Source: Mycobacterium kyorinense
Lineage (GTDB): Bacteria; Actinomycetota; Actinomycetes; Mycobacteriales; Mycobacteriaceae
Assembly (NCBI RefSeq): GCF_002101735.1
Contig: NZ_LQPE01000106.1
Span: 95,956 to 159,955, forward strand
DNA: 64,000 nucleotides
Direction: 5' to 3'
A program made the position numbers and the translations under genes. The notes under the pieces were generated by a model that ran no database searches, was not told the origin of the DNA, and worked only from the letters and a program-made list of their open reading frames with translations. This document shows, piece by piece, positions 45,087 to 54,763 of this stretch; position 1 is the stretch's first letter; every line of letters begins with the position of its first letter.

Positions 45087-45924
45087 CGGCCAGCTCGCGC
45101 AGCGCAGCCACCTCCAGCGCGGCCTCCTCGAGTAGCGCGGCGAGGCGGTCGAGCCGCTGCTGTATTTCGCCGGGGTCGCGGGCGGGCTCGTGCGGCGCGG
45201 ACCGATCGGGGGGAAGCGACGGGGTCAGTATGTAGCCCGTCAGGTGGTCGCCGTAGACGGTCACGTCGTCGGGTCGGTGATGCCAATACAGCGCGACGTA
45301 CGCGCACAGCACGGCGTCGACGGGATCTTCGTCGTGGTCGAGCTGGCCGGGCCGGGTCGCGGCGGCGACGCGCTTTCGCAGCTCCACCCAGGACACGTTG
45401 CGGTTGACCCGCAGCCGCGGTGTCGCGGTGTCGAGCTCTTCGATCAGCGTCATCAGCTGTAGCAGCGCCCGCTGCCGATCCCCGAATGCACCCCGCTTGT
45501 ATTTCAGGGTTTTCGGCAAACCGAACAACGCAATGGTCGCCGGGTGGGGGTACACCTCGATCGCCCGCCGGGTCGCGGTCGATGCAGGGTTCATGTCGAG
45601 ACCGAGCGCGGTGGCGATGCGGGCGCCACGCGGGTCCTTGAATTCGGGCCGTTCGGTGAACGCGGGACGCGCTCCGGCCTCGAAGCGTCCGAAGTCGCGA
45701 TTGAGCGCCGCCTCGCACGGTCGGTACCCGGTCGGATTCTTGACGATCAGCGGTGCGTCGATGGCCACCACGCAGTCGTCGCCGACATACGGCGCGACCG
45801 CCTCCTCGATGCCGGCGTCGTCCTGCGCGGTGCCGATGTGCAGCAGCCGCCCGTCGGCGTCGACGACGGCGATGCCGCTCTGGTTGATTTCTCCCCAGGC
45901 AAGGTCGACGCCAACAAAGTGCAT
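45049..45924 (-). CDS. DUF429 protein (Rv0776c-like)
   Basis: A 291-residue DUF429 protein with an RNase-H-like fold: VGVDLAWG opens the first strand with its Asp, AIDAPL gives the second, and RAIEVYPHPATIALFG and PVDAVLCAYVA carry further acidic residues. Nuclease activity is suspected for the family but not shown. ATG 45924 (MHFVGV) is chosen over GTG/TTG codons upstream that would approach the purB start. The C terminus is a charged helix (RLDRLAALLEEAALEV). Confidence 0.88.
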   Translation of the reverse strand: MHFVGVDLAWGEINQSGIAVVDADGRLLHIGTAQDDAGIEEAVAPYVGDDCVVAIDAPLIVKNPTGYRPCEAALNRDFGRFEAGARPAFTERPEFKDPRGARIATALGLDMNPASTATRRAIEVYPHPATIALFGLPKTLKYKRGAFGDRQRALLQLMTLIEELDTATPRLRVNRNVSWVELRKRVAAATRPGQLDHDEDPVDAVLCAYVALYWHHRPDDVTVYGDHLTGYILTPSLPPDRSAPHEPARDPGEIQQRLDRLAALLEEAALEVAALRELAVNPERRPSARRR

Positions 45925-45964
45925 CTGTTCAGCTTGCCGCATCCCGACCGTAAGCTGTGACGTT

Positions 45965-47380
45965 GTGAGCATCCCGAATGTGCTGGCCGGCCGCTACGCC
46001 AGCCCCGAGATGGTGGCGATCTGGTCACCGGAGGCCAAGGTGGTCGCCGAGCGGCGGCTGTGGCTGGCGGTGCTGCGGGCCCAGGCGCAGCTCGGCGTCG
46101 ACGTGCCGTCTTCGGTGATCGCCGACTACGAGCAGGTGCTCGACGACGTCGACCTGGGCTCGATCGCGGCCCGCGAGCGGGTGCTGCGCCACGACGTGAA
46201 GGCGCGCATCGAGGAATTCAACGCGCTGGCCGGCCACGAACATGTGCACAAGGGCATGACCAGCCGCGACCTGACCGAGAACGTCGAGCAGCTGCAGATC
46301 CGCCGGTCGCTGGAGCTGGTGTTCTCCCACGGCGTCGCGGTGGCGGCCCGGCTGGCCGAGCGGGCGGTGACCTACCGGGATCTGGTGATGGCCGGGCGCA
46401 GCCACAACGTCGCCGCCCAGGCCACCACGTTGGGCAAGCGGTTCGCCTCGGCGGCGCAGGAGACGCTGATCGCACTGACTCGGCTGCGCGAGCTGATCGA
46501 CCGCTACCCGTTGCGGGGCATCAAGGGCCCGATGGGGACCGCGCAGGACATGCTCGACCTGCTCGGCGGCGACAAGGCCAAGCTGGCCGAACTGGAACGG
46601 CTCGTCGCCGAATTCTTGGGATTCTCAACAGTTTTGACCAGTGTCGGGCAGGTGTACCCGCGGTCGCTGGACCACGACGTGGTCTCGGCGCTGGTGCAGT
46701 TCGGCGCGGGCCCGTCGTCGCTGGCGCACACCATCCGACTAATGGCCGGCCACGACCTGGTCACCGAGGGGTTCGCGCCCGGGCAGGTCGGCTCGTCGGC
46801 GATGCCGCACAAGATGAACACCCGCAGCTGCGAGCGGATCAACGGCCTGCAGGTGGTGCTGCGTGGCTACGCCTCGATGGCCGCCGAACTGGCCGGCGCG
46901 CAGTGGAACGAGGGCGACGTGTTCTGTTCGGTGGTGCGCCGAGTCGCGTTGCCGGACAGCTTCTTTGCCGTCGACGGTCAGACCGAGACGCTGCTCACCG
47001 TGCTCGACGAGTTCGGCGCCTACCCAGCGGTGATCCAGCGCGAGCTGGACCGCTACCTGCCGTTCTTGGCGACGACCAAGGTATTGATGGCCGCGGTGCG
47101 CGCCGGGATGGGCCGGGAAGCCGCCCACGAGGTGATCCGCGAGCACGCTGTCGCTACGGCATTGGCCATGCGGGAAGGCGCCGACCCCGACCTGCTGGAC
47201 CGGCTGGCCGCCGACCCGCGACTACCGCTGGACCGGGCCGCGCTGGACGCCGCGCTGGCCGACAAGCAAGCGTTCACCGGTGCCGCGGGCGATCAGGTCG
47301 ACGCGATGGCCGCGGCGGTGGACGCTTTGGTCGCCCGTTATCCGGACGCGGCCAAGTACACCCCGGGTGCCATCCTGTAA
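45965..47380 (+). CDS. purB: Adenylosuccinate lyase PurB
   Basis: A 471-residue fumarase/aspartase-superfamily enzyme (472 in M. tuberculosis) that removes fumarate from SAICAR and adenylosuccinate. Signature [17 protein letters not shown], catalytic His/Ser context [13 protein letters not shown] and [19 protein letters not shown] 45965 begins [13 protein letters not shown]; the long in-frame upstream extension is antisense to the DUF429 gene. cyp126 follows 4 nt later, an operon also seen in M. tuberculosis. Confidence 0.96.
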   Translation: MSIPNVLAGRYASPEMVAIWSPEAKVVAERRLWLAVLRAQAQLGVDVPSSVIADYEQVLDDVDLGSIAARERVLRHDVKARIEEFNALAGHEHVHKGMTSRDLTENVEQLQIRRSLELVFSHGVAVAARLAERAVTYRDLVMAGRSHNVAAQATTLGKRFASAAQETLIALTRLRELIDRYPLRGIKGPMGTAQDMLDLLGGDKAKLAELERLVAEFLGFSTVLTSVGQVYPRSLDHDVVSALVQFGAGPSSLAHTIRLMAGHDLVTEGFAPGQVGSSAMPHKMNTRSCERINGLQVVLRGYASMAAELAGAQWNEGDVFCSVVRRVALPDSFFAVDGQTETLLTVLDEFGAYPAVIQRELDRYLPFLATTKVLMAAVRAGMGREAAHEVIREHAVATALAMREGADPDLLDRLAADPRLPLDRAALDAALADKQAFTGAAGDQVDAMAAAVDALVARYPDAAKYTPGAIL

Positions 47381-47384
47381 TGCC

Positions 47385-48620
47385 ATGACCGTCTGCGACT
47401 TCGATCTCACCGATCTGGACAACTTCGCCGACGGATTCCCGCACCACCTGTTCGCGATCCATCGCCGCGAAGCGCCGGTGTTCTGGCACGAGCCCACCGA
47501 GCACACCCCCGACGGCGAAGGATTCTGGTCGGTGGCCACCTATGCCGAAACCCTTGCAGTGCTTCGTGACCCGACGACGTACTCGTCGGTCACCGGCGGC
47601 CAGCGGCCGTACGGGGGCACGTTGCTGCAGGACCTGTCCATCGCCGGCCAGGTGCTCAACATGATGGACGACCCGCGGCATTCGCAGATCCGGCGGCTCG
47701 TCAGCTCCGGGCTGACGCCGCGGATGATCCGTCTGGTCGAGGACGACCTTCGGGCCCGGGCGCGCCGGCTACTGGATGCGGTGGTGCCCGGCGAACCGGT
47801 CGACTTTCTGGTCGACATCGCCGCCGAGCTGCCCATGCAGATGATCTGCATTCTGCTGGGAGTGCCGGAGTCCGAACGACATTGGCTGTTCGAGGCCATC
47901 GAGCCGCAGTTCGACTTCGGCGGGTCCCGCAAGGCGTCCCTGTCGCAGCTGTCGGTCGAGGAGGCCGGCTCGCGAATGTATGCCTACGGCCAGGAGTTGA
48001 TCGCGTCCAAGCGCGCCCAGCCGAGCGACGACATGTTGTCGGTGGTCGCCAACGCGGGGCTTGACGACGCCGACGCGCCGGCGCTGTCGGACCTCGAGCT
48101 GTACCTGTTCTTTAGCCTGCTGTTCAGCGCCGGTGCGGAGACGACGCGCAACGCGGTCGCCGGGGGGCTGCTTGCCCTGGCCCAGCATCCGGATCAATTG
48201 CAGGCGCTGCGTGAGGATCTCGACCTGCTGCCGAGCGCCGTCGAGGAGATCGTTCGGTGGACGTCGCCGTCGCCGTCGAAGCGGCGCACCGCCACCCGCG
48301 ACGTCACACTGGGCGGTCAGTCGATCCGGGCGGGGCAGAAGGTGCAGATCTGGGAGGGCTCGGCCAACCGCGACGAGACAGTGTTCGACCGCGCCGACCA
48401 GTTCGACATCACCCGAAAACCCAACCCGCACTTGGGGTTCGGACAGGGAGTGCACTACTGTCTGGGCGCCAACCTGGCCCGGCTGGAACTGCGGGTGCTG
48501 TTCGAGGAACTGCTGTCCCGGTTTGGCGCTGTGCGCGTTGTGCAGCCCGTGGAATGGACTCGCAGCAACCGGCACACCGGTATCCGGCATCTGGTCGTGG
48601 AACTGCTCGGTGGCCGGTGA
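47385..48620 (+). CDS. cyp126: Cytochrome P450 CYP126
   Basis: A 411-residue P450 (414 in M. tuberculosis CYP126). I-helix [16 protein letters not shown]-helix EIVRW, heme loop [17 protein letters not shown]. Its position right after purB, conserved with M. tuberculosis, has led to the idea of a link to purine metabolism, but its substrate is not settled. ATG 47385. Its stop overlaps the GTG of the transporter gene. Confidence 0.95.
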   Translation: MTVCDFDLTDLDNFADGFPHHLFAIHRREAPVFWHEPTEHTPDGEGFWSVATYAETLAVLRDPTTYSSVTGGQRPYGGTLLQDLSIAGQVLNMMDDPRHSQIRRLVSSGLTPRMIRLVEDDLRARARRLLDAVVPGEPVDFLVDIAAELPMQMICILLGVPESERHWLFEAIEPQFDFGGSRKASLSQLSVEEAGSRMYAYGQELIASKRAQPSDDMLSVVANAGLDDADAPALSDLELYLFFSLLFSAGAETTRNAVAGGLLALAQHPDQLQALREDLDLLPSAVEEIVRWTSPSPSKRRTATRDVTLGGQSIRAGQKVQIWEGSANRDETVFDRADQFDITRKPNPHLGFGQGVHYCLGANLARLELRVLFEELLSRFGAVRVVQPVEWTRSNRHTGIRHLVVELLGGR

Positions 48621-49603
48621 GGGCGGGGCTGGGCGCGATCACGGTGACGCCGGACGTGTTCTCGGCGGTGATGGCGACCGGGATCGTGTCGATCGCCGCA
48701 CGCAACCACCACTACGGGCGGATCAGCGGCGCGCTGGGCATCCTCGCGTCGGTTAGCCTGCTGGTTCTCGTCGCGCTCGTAATCTTCAGCGTCGCAGCCA
48801 AACGCCGCCTGGTGACCTGGAACCTGAGCGATCCCGACGTCACGCTGCGCCTCTTCACGTTCGTGGCGGCGTGCGCGGTGCTGGACAGCCGGCTGGCGTC
48901 GGACCTGGTGGTGGCCTGGGTGCTCGGCGTGACAGCGCTGTCGGCGTGGCTGGTCTTGACCGCGCTGACCGCACGCAATATGTCGAGGCGACGGTGGACG
49001 GCGCTCCGCGATCAAGCCCACGGCGCATGGGAGCTGGCCAGCGTGGGCACGTCCGGGTTGGCGATCGTCAGCAGCCAGGATGCGCGGTACACCGGTCACC
49101 ACTGGTGGCTCGCGGTGGCGGTGCCGATCTGGATCGTGGCGATCGTGCTCTACGGTCTGATGACCTGGCTGATCGTGTGGCGGGCGGTCGCCGAGCGCCA
49201 GGACCGCGACGGGTTCGAACCCGACACCTGGATTCTGATGGGCGCGTTGGCCATTGCCACGCTGGCCGGCGACGACGTCCATCAGGTGGCGCCCGGCTGG
49301 CTGGCAGGAACGGTGCGGACCGTGACGATAGTGACCTGGGTGGCGGCCACGCTGTGGATACCGCCGCTGATCTACTTCGGGCTACACCGAATCACCCGGC
49401 GCCCCGACGTGCTGCAGCTGACCGGGGCGTGGTGGACGCTGGTGTTCCCGCTGGGCATGTACTCGGTGGCCACCCACGCGATGGCATTCGAGCTCGGTGT
49501 GCGGTCCATGCGCACGATCTCGCTGGTGTTCTTCTGGAATGCCTTGGCGGCGTGGGTGATTGTGGTGGTCGCCACCGGATTTCGGCGCGATTTCTTGCGC
49601 TGA
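48617..49603 (+). CDS. TDT/SLAC1-family membrane transporter
   Basis: A 328-residue protein with about ten TM segments. The opening [24 protein letters not shown] is typical of the tellurite-resistance/dicarboxylate (TDT, SLAC1-like) family; [16 protein letters not shown] in the last third contains the family PxGxxxxA-type motif. GTG 48617 overlaps the cyp126 stop (GTGA), so the two are coupled. Its stop codon falls inside the 45-bp palindromic repeat at 49580. The anion transported cannot be predicted. Confidence 0.88.
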   Translation: MRAGLGAITVTPDVFSAVMATGIVSIAARNHHYGRISGALGILASVSLLVLVALVIFSVAAKRRLVTWNLSDPDVTLRLFTFVAACAVLDSRLASDLVVAWVLGVTALSAWLVLTALTARNMSRRRWTALRDQAHGAWELASVGTSGLAIVSSQDARYTGHHWWLAVAVPIWIVAIVLYGLMTWLIVWRAVAERQDRDGFEPDTWILMGALAIATLAGDDVHQVAPGWLAGTVRTVTIVTWVAATLWIPPLIYFGLHRITRRPDVLQLTGAWWTLVFPLGMYSVATHAMAFELGVRSMRTISLVFFWNALAAWVIVVVATGFRRDFLR

Positions 49604-49624
49604 GCGACGATTATCGCGCCGAAA
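49580..49624. repeat. 45-bp palindromic repeat, copy 1
   Basis: Arms TTTCGGCGCGAT and ATCGCGCCGAAA pair perfectly (12 bp) around a 21-bp core containing GCGCTGAGCGACGATTA. The TGA of the transporter gene and the TAA of the DUF559 gene both lie inside. Probably a two-way terminator and part of a repeat family. Copy 2 is at 50510-50554. Confidence 0.75.
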
Positions 49625-50468
49625 TCGCCGAGCGGATCTGGGCGAGGACGCGCTGCGGATACTCGACGAGGTCCAGCCACGTGAAACGCAGTACGTGCCA
49701 GCCGCTGAGGGCGATGTTGTTCTGGCGCTCCCGATCGTTTTGAAAGTCGACCTGGCTGCTGTGAAATGCCCAGCCGTCGACTTCAATCGCGACTTTTGCT
49801 GTGGGAAATGCGACGTCCACTCGATAGCCGCCGATCGGATAATTGGCGACCCATCCCGCGATACCTGAATCACGGAGCAGCTGCACCAGTAGCCGCTCCG
49901 CATGCGAGCGCGCACCGTCGCTGGCTGCCTCCAGCATCCGTCGAGCCGCCGGCGAGCCATGTCGTCCTTTGTTGCGCAGGTGTGCACTCCACAGCTGCGG
50001 CAACTCGGCGCAGCGCTGAAGGGCAAAGTCCATCACGGCAGGGCCGCCGCCGCGCCTGGCCGCTGCTTCGACAACGGTGAGCCCTAGCGCGGTCACTCGC
50101 AATTGCTTGCGCACCACGACGTCCACAGATCCCAAGTCCCGTCGTCTGACCCGGGTACCGCGACGAGCACGACCATGCGAGTTTCGCGGCACAGTCACCT
50201 CGACGGTCTCGGGGGCGAAGTTGACCAGCTCGTGCCACCACGCGGCGGATAGCCCACTTGCAGCGGCATTCGGGCCATAACTCCACACCCCTGCCCGAAT
50301 CCGCGCGGCGGTGGTAAAGGGTCGGTCATCGACGAAGTACACCCCTGGACCGCACCGCCGCCAATGACCGGACCTCAGCCGCCGACCGATGCCAGAGTCG
50401 CTGAGCCCGCAGCCGATCGCCTGCGACCGCGTGATTACACCATCCTGGCGTCGCAAATAATCGTCCAT
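49611..50468 (-). CDS. DUF559 endonuclease-like protein with AbiEi-type N terminus
   Basis: A 285-residue protein. The first 45 residues form a winged-helix of the AbiEi-antitoxin kind (YLRRQDGVITRSQAIGCGL then RRCGPGVYF). The C-terminal 110 form a DUF559/Vsr-like restriction fold: SHAERLLVQLLRDSG, ANYPIGGYRVDVAFP with the metal Asp, KVAIEVDGWAFH with the second acidic residue, and NNIALSGWHVLRFTW. ATG 50468 is the natural start; the frame runs much further upstream but only as antisense. The gene and its margins lie between two copies of a 45-bp palindrome and separate the transporter from the Rv0779c-like gene. Confidence 0.85.
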   Translation of the reverse strand: MDDYLRRQDGVITRSQAIGCGLSDSGIGRRLRSGHWRRCGPGVYFVDDRPFTTAARIRAGVWSYGPNAAASGLSAAWWHELVNFAPETVEVTVPRNSHGRARRGTRVRRRDLGSVDVVVRKQLRVTALGLTVVEAAARRGGGPAVMDFALQRCAELPQLWSAHLRNKGRHGSPAARRMLEAASDGARSHAERLLVQLLRDSGIAGWVANYPIGGYRVDVAFPTAKVAIEVDGWAFHSSQVDFQNDRERQNNIALSGWHVLRFTWLDLVEYPQRVLAQIRSAISAR

Positions 50469-50509
50469 ATCGGGTGGACGCGGTTCGCGCTGTTGGCGTT
50501 CCCCGGATG

Positions 50510-50554
50510 TTTCGGCGCGGTAATCGTCGCTCAGCGCACAGAATCGCGCCGAAA
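50510..50554. repeat. 45-bp palindromic repeat, copy 2 (core inverted)
   Basis: Same arms and same flanks (CCGGAT left, TCGCCGA right) as copy 1, but the core reads as the reverse complement (TAATCGTCGCTCAGCGCACA). The stop TGA of the Rv0779c-like gene falls at the same core position (GCGCTGAGCG) as the transporter stop in copy 1. One arm base differs (GCGCGG). Confidence 0.75.
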
Positions 50555-51163
50555 TCGCCGAATCCCCGCCGAGCGCAGCTCGAGGGCGGCCAGCCCGCGG
50601 ATGGCGGCGGGATCCTCGCGGCGCCAGGCGCCGACGGGGTCGGCGCTGACCGCCGAGAGCCGGCGCAGCGGCCGATTCGCCAACGCCCGCAACGCCAGCA
50701 GCTGTTCGCCTGCCGGGGTGGCCGCCAGCGTCGTCACCGTCCATTTGCGGCGGAAGAACCGCACCCGCAGCACCAGCCACGGCATCACCACCGCGAGAAT
50801 CGGCGGCGCCGCAACCGCCCCGGCCAGCACCACCGCCAGCCAGGTCGCCGTGGTGTCCAGGTTGTGCCCGGCGCCGGCGATGTCGAGAGCGGCCTTGCTG
50901 GCCGCGGTCAGCGGCTTGCTGACCGCGTCGCCCACGAGCGGGATGCGATCGGCACTGTGACCCGCCGACGCCAGGTTGCCGGCCACGCCGTGGGCGCCGC
51001 CTTCGACCTGCCGGCCGACCTCGGCGATCGTCGCCACCGCGCTGTGCACGGCCAGGCCGACGAGCACCCAGCCGAAGGTCCATGCCGCGACGACGGCGTC
51101 GCTGAACAGTTGGGCCAGCAGCCGGCCCGGAGTAGTGGCGTAGGGCACGAAGCGCGACTTCAT
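50531..51163 (-). CDS. Membrane protein (Rv0779c-like)
   Basis: A 210-residue protein in the Rv0779c position next to purC (206 residues in M. tuberculosis). Two TM segments are seen, about 23-45 and 113-137, separated by an Ala/Gly-rich soluble stretch; a basic C-terminal region follows (FFRRKWTVTTLAATPAGEQL, part). ATG 51163. Its last codons lie in the palindromic repeat, so the C-terminal IRRFRRDSVR is encoded by repeat sequence. Function unknown. Confidence 0.8.
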   Translation of the reverse strand: MKSRFVPYATTPGRLLAQLFSDAVVAAWTFGWVLVGLAVHSAVATIAEVGRQVEGGAHGVAGNLASAGHSADRIPLVGDAVSKPLTAASKAALDIAGAGHNLDTTATWLAVVLAGAVAAPPILAVVMPWLVLRVRFFRRKWTVTTLAATPAGEQLLALRALANRPLRRLSAVSADPVGAWRREDPAAIRGLAALELRSAGIRRFRRDSVR

Positions 51164-51262
51164 AGCCCCGATCCCAGCACAGTGTCGCGCCGGCCGGGTC
51201 TGATGACGGCGACCCTCTGCGACCGGCTCCGCCGCGCTTGTGATCGCCATTAAGCTGACCCG

Positions 51263-52156
51263 ATGCGTCCCGCGCTGTCCGACTACCAGCACCTGGCCAG
51301 CGGCAAGGTCCGCGAGTTGTACCGCGTCGACGACGAGCACCTGCTCTTCGTCGCGACGGACCGGATTTCGGCATTCGACTATGTGCTCGACAGCACGATT
51401 CCGGACAAAGGCCGCATCCTGACCGCAATGAGTGTGTTCTTCTTCGACTTCGTCGAGGCCCCCAACCACTTGGCCGGCCCGCCCGACGACCCGCGGATCC
51501 CCGACGAGGTTCTGGGCCGCGCGCTGGTGGTGCGGCAGCTCGAGATGCTTCCGGTCGAGTGCGTCGCACGGGGCTACCTGACCGGCTCCGGGCTGTTGGA
51601 CTACCAGCAGACCGGCAAACTGTGCGGCATCCCGTTGCCGCCCGGCCTGGTCGAGGCCAGCCGGTTCCCCACGCCGCTGTTCACCCCGGCGACGAAAGCC
51701 GAACTGGGCCAACACGACGAGAACATTCCGTTCGCCCGGGTGATCGAAATGGTGGGCGCGGTGCGGGCCAACCAGCTGCGCGACCGCACGCTGCAGACCT
51801 ACGTACAGGCTGCCGACCACGCGCTGAGGAAGGGAATCATCATCGCCGACACCAAATTCGAGTTCGGCCTGGACAATCACGGCAATCTGGTGCTGGCCGA
51901 CGAGGTCTTCACACCGGACTCGTCGCGGTACTGGCCCGCCGACGGCTACCGGGCGGGCGTGGTGCAGACCAGCTTCGACAAGCAGTTCGTCCGCAACTGG
52001 CTCACCAGCCCCGAGTCCGGCTGGGACCGTTCCGGACCGGAACCGCCGCCACCGCTGCCCGACGACATCATCGACGCCACCCGGGCGCGCTACATCGAGG
52101 CCTACGAACGGATTTCCGGACTGCGGTTCGACGACTGGATCGGACCCGGGGCGTGA
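51263..52156 (+). CDS. purC: SAICAR synthase PurC
   Basis: A 297-residue SAICAR synthetase, the purine step joining CAIR and aspartate with ATP. N-terminal [30 protein letters not shown], the signature [13 protein letters not shown], and [10 protein letters not shown] with [14 protein letters not shown]. Standard length for the actinobacterial enzyme. ATG 51263. Overlaps ptrB by 4 nt, so a peptidase is cotranscribed, as in M. tuberculosis. Confidence 0.96.
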   Translation: MRPALSDYQHLASGKVRELYRVDDEHLLFVATDRISAFDYVLDSTIPDKGRILTAMSVFFFDFVEAPNHLAGPPDDPRIPDEVLGRALVVRQLEMLPVECVARGYLTGSGLLDYQQTGKLCGIPLPPGLVEASRFPTPLFTPATKAELGQHDENIPFARVIEMVGAVRANQLRDRTLQTYVQAADHALRKGIIIADTKFEFGLDNHGNLVLADEVFTPDSSRYWPADGYRAGVVQTSFDKQFVRNWLTSPESGWDRSGPEPPPPLPDDIIDATRARYIEAYERISGLRFDDWIGPGA

Positions 52157-54297
52157 CGCCCACGCCGCCCGTCGCCAAACGGGTCGACAGTCGGCGCGAA
52201 TTCCACGGCGACGTGTTCATGGACCCCTACGAATGGCTGCGCGACAAGTCTGACCCCGAGGTGATCGCCTACCTCGAAGCCGAGAACGACTATGCCGAGC
52301 AGAGCACTGCGCAACTAGAGCCGTTGCGGCAGCGCATTTTCGACGAGATCAAGGCGCGCACCAAGGAAACCGACCTGTCGGTGCCCACCCGGCGAGGCGA
52401 CTGGTGGTACTACGCGCGCAGCTTCGAAGGAAAGCAGTACGGCGTCCAATGCCGTTGCCCCGTAGCCGACCCGGACGACTGGTCCCCGCCCACATTGGAC
52501 GAGCACACCGAGATCCCGGGCGAGCAGGTGCTACTCGACGAAAACGTCGAAGCCGAGGGCCACGACTTCTTCTCACTGGGCGCGGCCAGCGTCAGTCCCG
52601 ACGGCACCGTCCTGGCGTATTCGGTCGACGTCGTCGGAGACGAGCGATACACCTTGCGGTTCAAGGACTTACGGACCGGCGAGCGGTACCCCGACGAGAT
52701 CGTCGGCATCGGCGCGGGAGCAACCTGGGCGACCGACAACCGCACGGTGTACTACGTGACGCTGGACGCGGCCTGGCGTCCCGACACGGTATGGCGGCAC
52801 CGGCTGGGCGCGGGGTTGCCCGCCGAGAAGGTGTATCACGAGCCCGACGAACGGTTCTGGCTCGCGGTGGGCCGCACCCGCAGCGACGCGTACGTGCTGA
52901 TCGCGTCCGGATCCGCGATCACCTCCGAGGTGCGCTACGCCGACGCCGCCGATCCGCAGGCCGAGTTCACCGTGGTGTGGCCGCGTCGCGATGGCGTCGA
53001 GTACTCGGTGGAGCACGCGATCGTCGGCGGCCAGGACAGGTTTTTGATCCTGCACAACGACAACGCGGTGAACTTCGCCCTCGTCGAGACCCCGGTCGCC
53101 GACCCGACCGCGCAGCGCACGCTGATCGAGCACCGCGACGACGTCCGGCTCGACGCCGTCGACGCCTTCCAGCGTGATCTGGTGGTCAGCTACCGACGCG
53201 AGGCCCTGCCGAGGGTCCAGCTCTGGCCGATCGCCGACGACGGCAACTACGGTGAGCCCGAGGAGATCTCGTTCCAATCCGAACTGATGTCGACCGGATT
53301 GGGCGCCAACCCAACCTGGAACTCACCCAAACTGCGGATCGGCGCCGGGTCGTTCGTCACCCCGGTACAGATCTACGACGTGGACCTCGCCAGCGGCGAG
53401 CGCACCTTGCTGCGCGAAGAGCCGGTGCTCGGTGACTACCGCCGCGAGGACTATGTCGAGCGGCGCGACTGGGCGTATGCCGAAGACGGCACCCGGATCC
53501 CGATATCGATCGTCTACCGCGACGGCATCGAATTCCCCGCGCCGACAGCGCTTTACGGCTACGGTGCCTACGAGATCTGTGAAGACCCTCGCTTCTCCAT
53601 CGCCCGCTTGTCGCTGCTGGACCGCGGCATGGTATTCGCCATCGCCCATGTCCGCGGCGGCGGCGAGATGGGCCGGCTGTGGTACGAGCAGGGCAAGCTG
53701 CTGAACAAGAAGAACACCTTCACCGACTTCGTCGCGGTAGCGCGGCATTTGGTGGACTGCGGGCTGACCCGGCCCGAGAAGCTGGTGGCGCTGGGTGGCA
53801 GCGCGGGCGGGCTGCTGATGGGCACCGTCGCCAACCTGGCTCCGGAACTGTTCGCCGGCATCTGGGCGCAAGTGCCCTTCGTCGACCCACTGACGACTAT
53901 CTTGGACCCGTCGCTGCCGTTGACCGTCACCGAGTGGGACGAGTGGGGAAACCCCTTGCAGGACAAGGATGTGTACTACTACATGAAGTCCTACTCGCCG
54001 TACGAGAACGTCGCCGCCAGGGATTACCCACCGATCTTCGCGATGACGTCGCTCAACGACACCAGGGTCTACTATGTCGAGCCGGCGAAATGGGTTGCGG
54101 CACTGCGGCACACCAAACCCGGCGGGAATCAGGTGCTCTTGAAGACCCAGATGAGCGCCGGCCACGGCGGGATCAGCGGTCGCTACGAGCGCTGGAAAGA
54201 GATTGCCTATCAGTACGCGTGGCTGCTAGCGGCTGCTGACAATGACCACTATGGCAGCGGCCAGGTAGACGATCTCCTCAGCGGTGCGCAAGGGTAG
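52153..54297 (+). CDS. ptrB: Oligopeptidase B / protease II (intact)
   Basis: A 714-residue prolyl-oligopeptidase-family serine peptidase cutting short peptides after Lys/Arg. The N-terminal PYEWLRD and beta-propeller region (about 75-400) precede the hydrolase domain with Ser in [11 protein letters not shown], Asp in SLNDTRVYY and His in [14 protein letters not shown] 52153 overlaps the purC stop. In M. tuberculosis the corresponding gene is annotated as two pieces, ptrBa and ptrBb; here the frame is continuous. Its 3' end overlaps the convergent DoxX-like gene by 72 nt. Confidence 0.95.
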   Translation: MTPTPPVAKRVDSRREFHGDVFMDPYEWLRDKSDPEVIAYLEAENDYAEQSTAQLEPLRQRIFDEIKARTKETDLSVPTRRGDWWYYARSFEGKQYGVQCRCPVADPDDWSPPTLDEHTEIPGEQVLLDENVEAEGHDFFSLGAASVSPDGTVLAYSVDVVGDERYTLRFKDLRTGERYPDEIVGIGAGATWATDNRTVYYVTLDAAWRPDTVWRHRLGAGLPAEKVYHEPDERFWLAVGRTRSDAYVLIASGSAITSEVRYADAADPQAEFTVVWPRRDGVEYSVEHAIVGGQDRFLILHNDNAVNFALVETPVADPTAQRTLIEHRDDVRLDAVDAFQRDLVVSYRREALPRVQLWPIADDGNYGEPEEISFQSELMSTGLGANPTWNSPKLRIGAGSFVTPVQIYDVDLASGERTLLREEPVLGDYRREDYVERRDWAYAEDGTRIPISIVYRDGIEFPAPTALYGYGAYEICEDPRFSIARLSLLDRGMVFAIAHVRGGGEMGRLWYEQGKLLNKKNTFTDFVAVARHLVDCGLTRPEKLVALGGSAGGLLMGTVANLAPELFAGIWAQVPFVDPLTTILDPSLPLTVTEWDEWGNPLQDKDVYYYMKSYSPYENVAARDYPPIFAMTSLNDTRVYYVEPAKWVAALRHTKPGGNQVLLKTQMSAGHGGISGRYERWKEIAYQYAWLLAAADNDHYGSGQVDDLLSGAQG

Positions 54298-54672
54298 TCG
54301 CGTCGTCATCGACTTCGGCGGGTTGGGCATCCGGGCCGCGTTCACGTTGGCCGGGAACATCAACAGCATCAGCAGCAGCAGGCAAATGGCGGCCGCCGGC
54401 CGGGTGGGCGGCAGCAATAGGCCGGCGGCGCCGAGGAATTCCAGCACACCGGTGACGGTGACCAGAAGTTCGGGCGACGGCAGCCGCGGCGGCACGATCG
54501 CGACCAGGTCGCGGCGCAGCGGCGGCACGAAATGCGCCACGCCGGTGAGAATGAACATCGCCGCCAGCCCGACGGCAATGGCTTTCGGCCAGTTGCCGAC
54601 GTAGTCGACACCGAGCCAGCCGACGATGCGGGCAATGATGCTGCCCACCAGCAGAGTGATCAGCGGAGCCAT
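54226..54672 (-). CDS. DoxX-like membrane protein
   Basis: A 148-residue protein with four hydrophobic segments: GLAAMFILTGVAHFVPP, LLVTVTGVLEFLGAAGLLLPP, ICLLLLMLLMFPANVNA and a terminal [14 protein letters not shown]. The spacing and HFVPP/EFLGAAGLLLP patterns fit the DoxX-like family. ATG 54672 has GGAGG 7 nt upstream; an ATG five codons earlier is an alternative. Divergent from a TetR gene, with a direct repeat between them. The 72-nt antisense overlap with ptrB is unusually long for this genome. Confidence 0.8.
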   Translation of the reverse strand: MAPLITLLVGSIIARIVGWLGVDYVGNWPKAIAVGLAAMFILTGVAHFVPPLRRDLVAIVPPRLPSPELLVTVTGVLEFLGAAGLLLPPTRPAAAICLLLLMLLMFPANVNAARMPNPPKSMTTRLPLRTAEEIVYLAAAIVVIVSSR

Positions 54673-54692
54673 GGCCCGGCCTCCCATCTAGA

Positions 54693-54747
54693 CACTGACA
54701 AGTTGCATCACAGCTTAAGCCGATGAACTAGCCACTGTCAAGATTGC
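54693..54747. promoter_or_regulatory. Direct repeat CACTGACAAGTTGC / CACTGTCAAGATTGC
   Basis: The two copies are 40 bp apart and match at 13 of 14 positions with one inserted base. They lie in the 91-bp gap between the DoxX-like gene and the divergent TetR gene, one copy near each start. A GCTTAAGC palindrome (54713-54720) lies between them. Likely operators. Confidence 0.45.
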
Positions 54748-54763
54748 TGCGTAAGCTACTGGC

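Noticed and set aside
45398..45964. N-terminal extension of PurB by 189 codons
   Set aside because: The extension is antisense to the DUF429 gene. PurB homology begins exactly at GTG 45965.
49611..51569. A 652-codon minus frame extending the DUF559 protein upstream
   Set aside because: Only codons from ATG 50468 onward match the family. The rest runs antisense or out of frame to the Rv0779c-like and purC genes and is Arg/Gly-rich.
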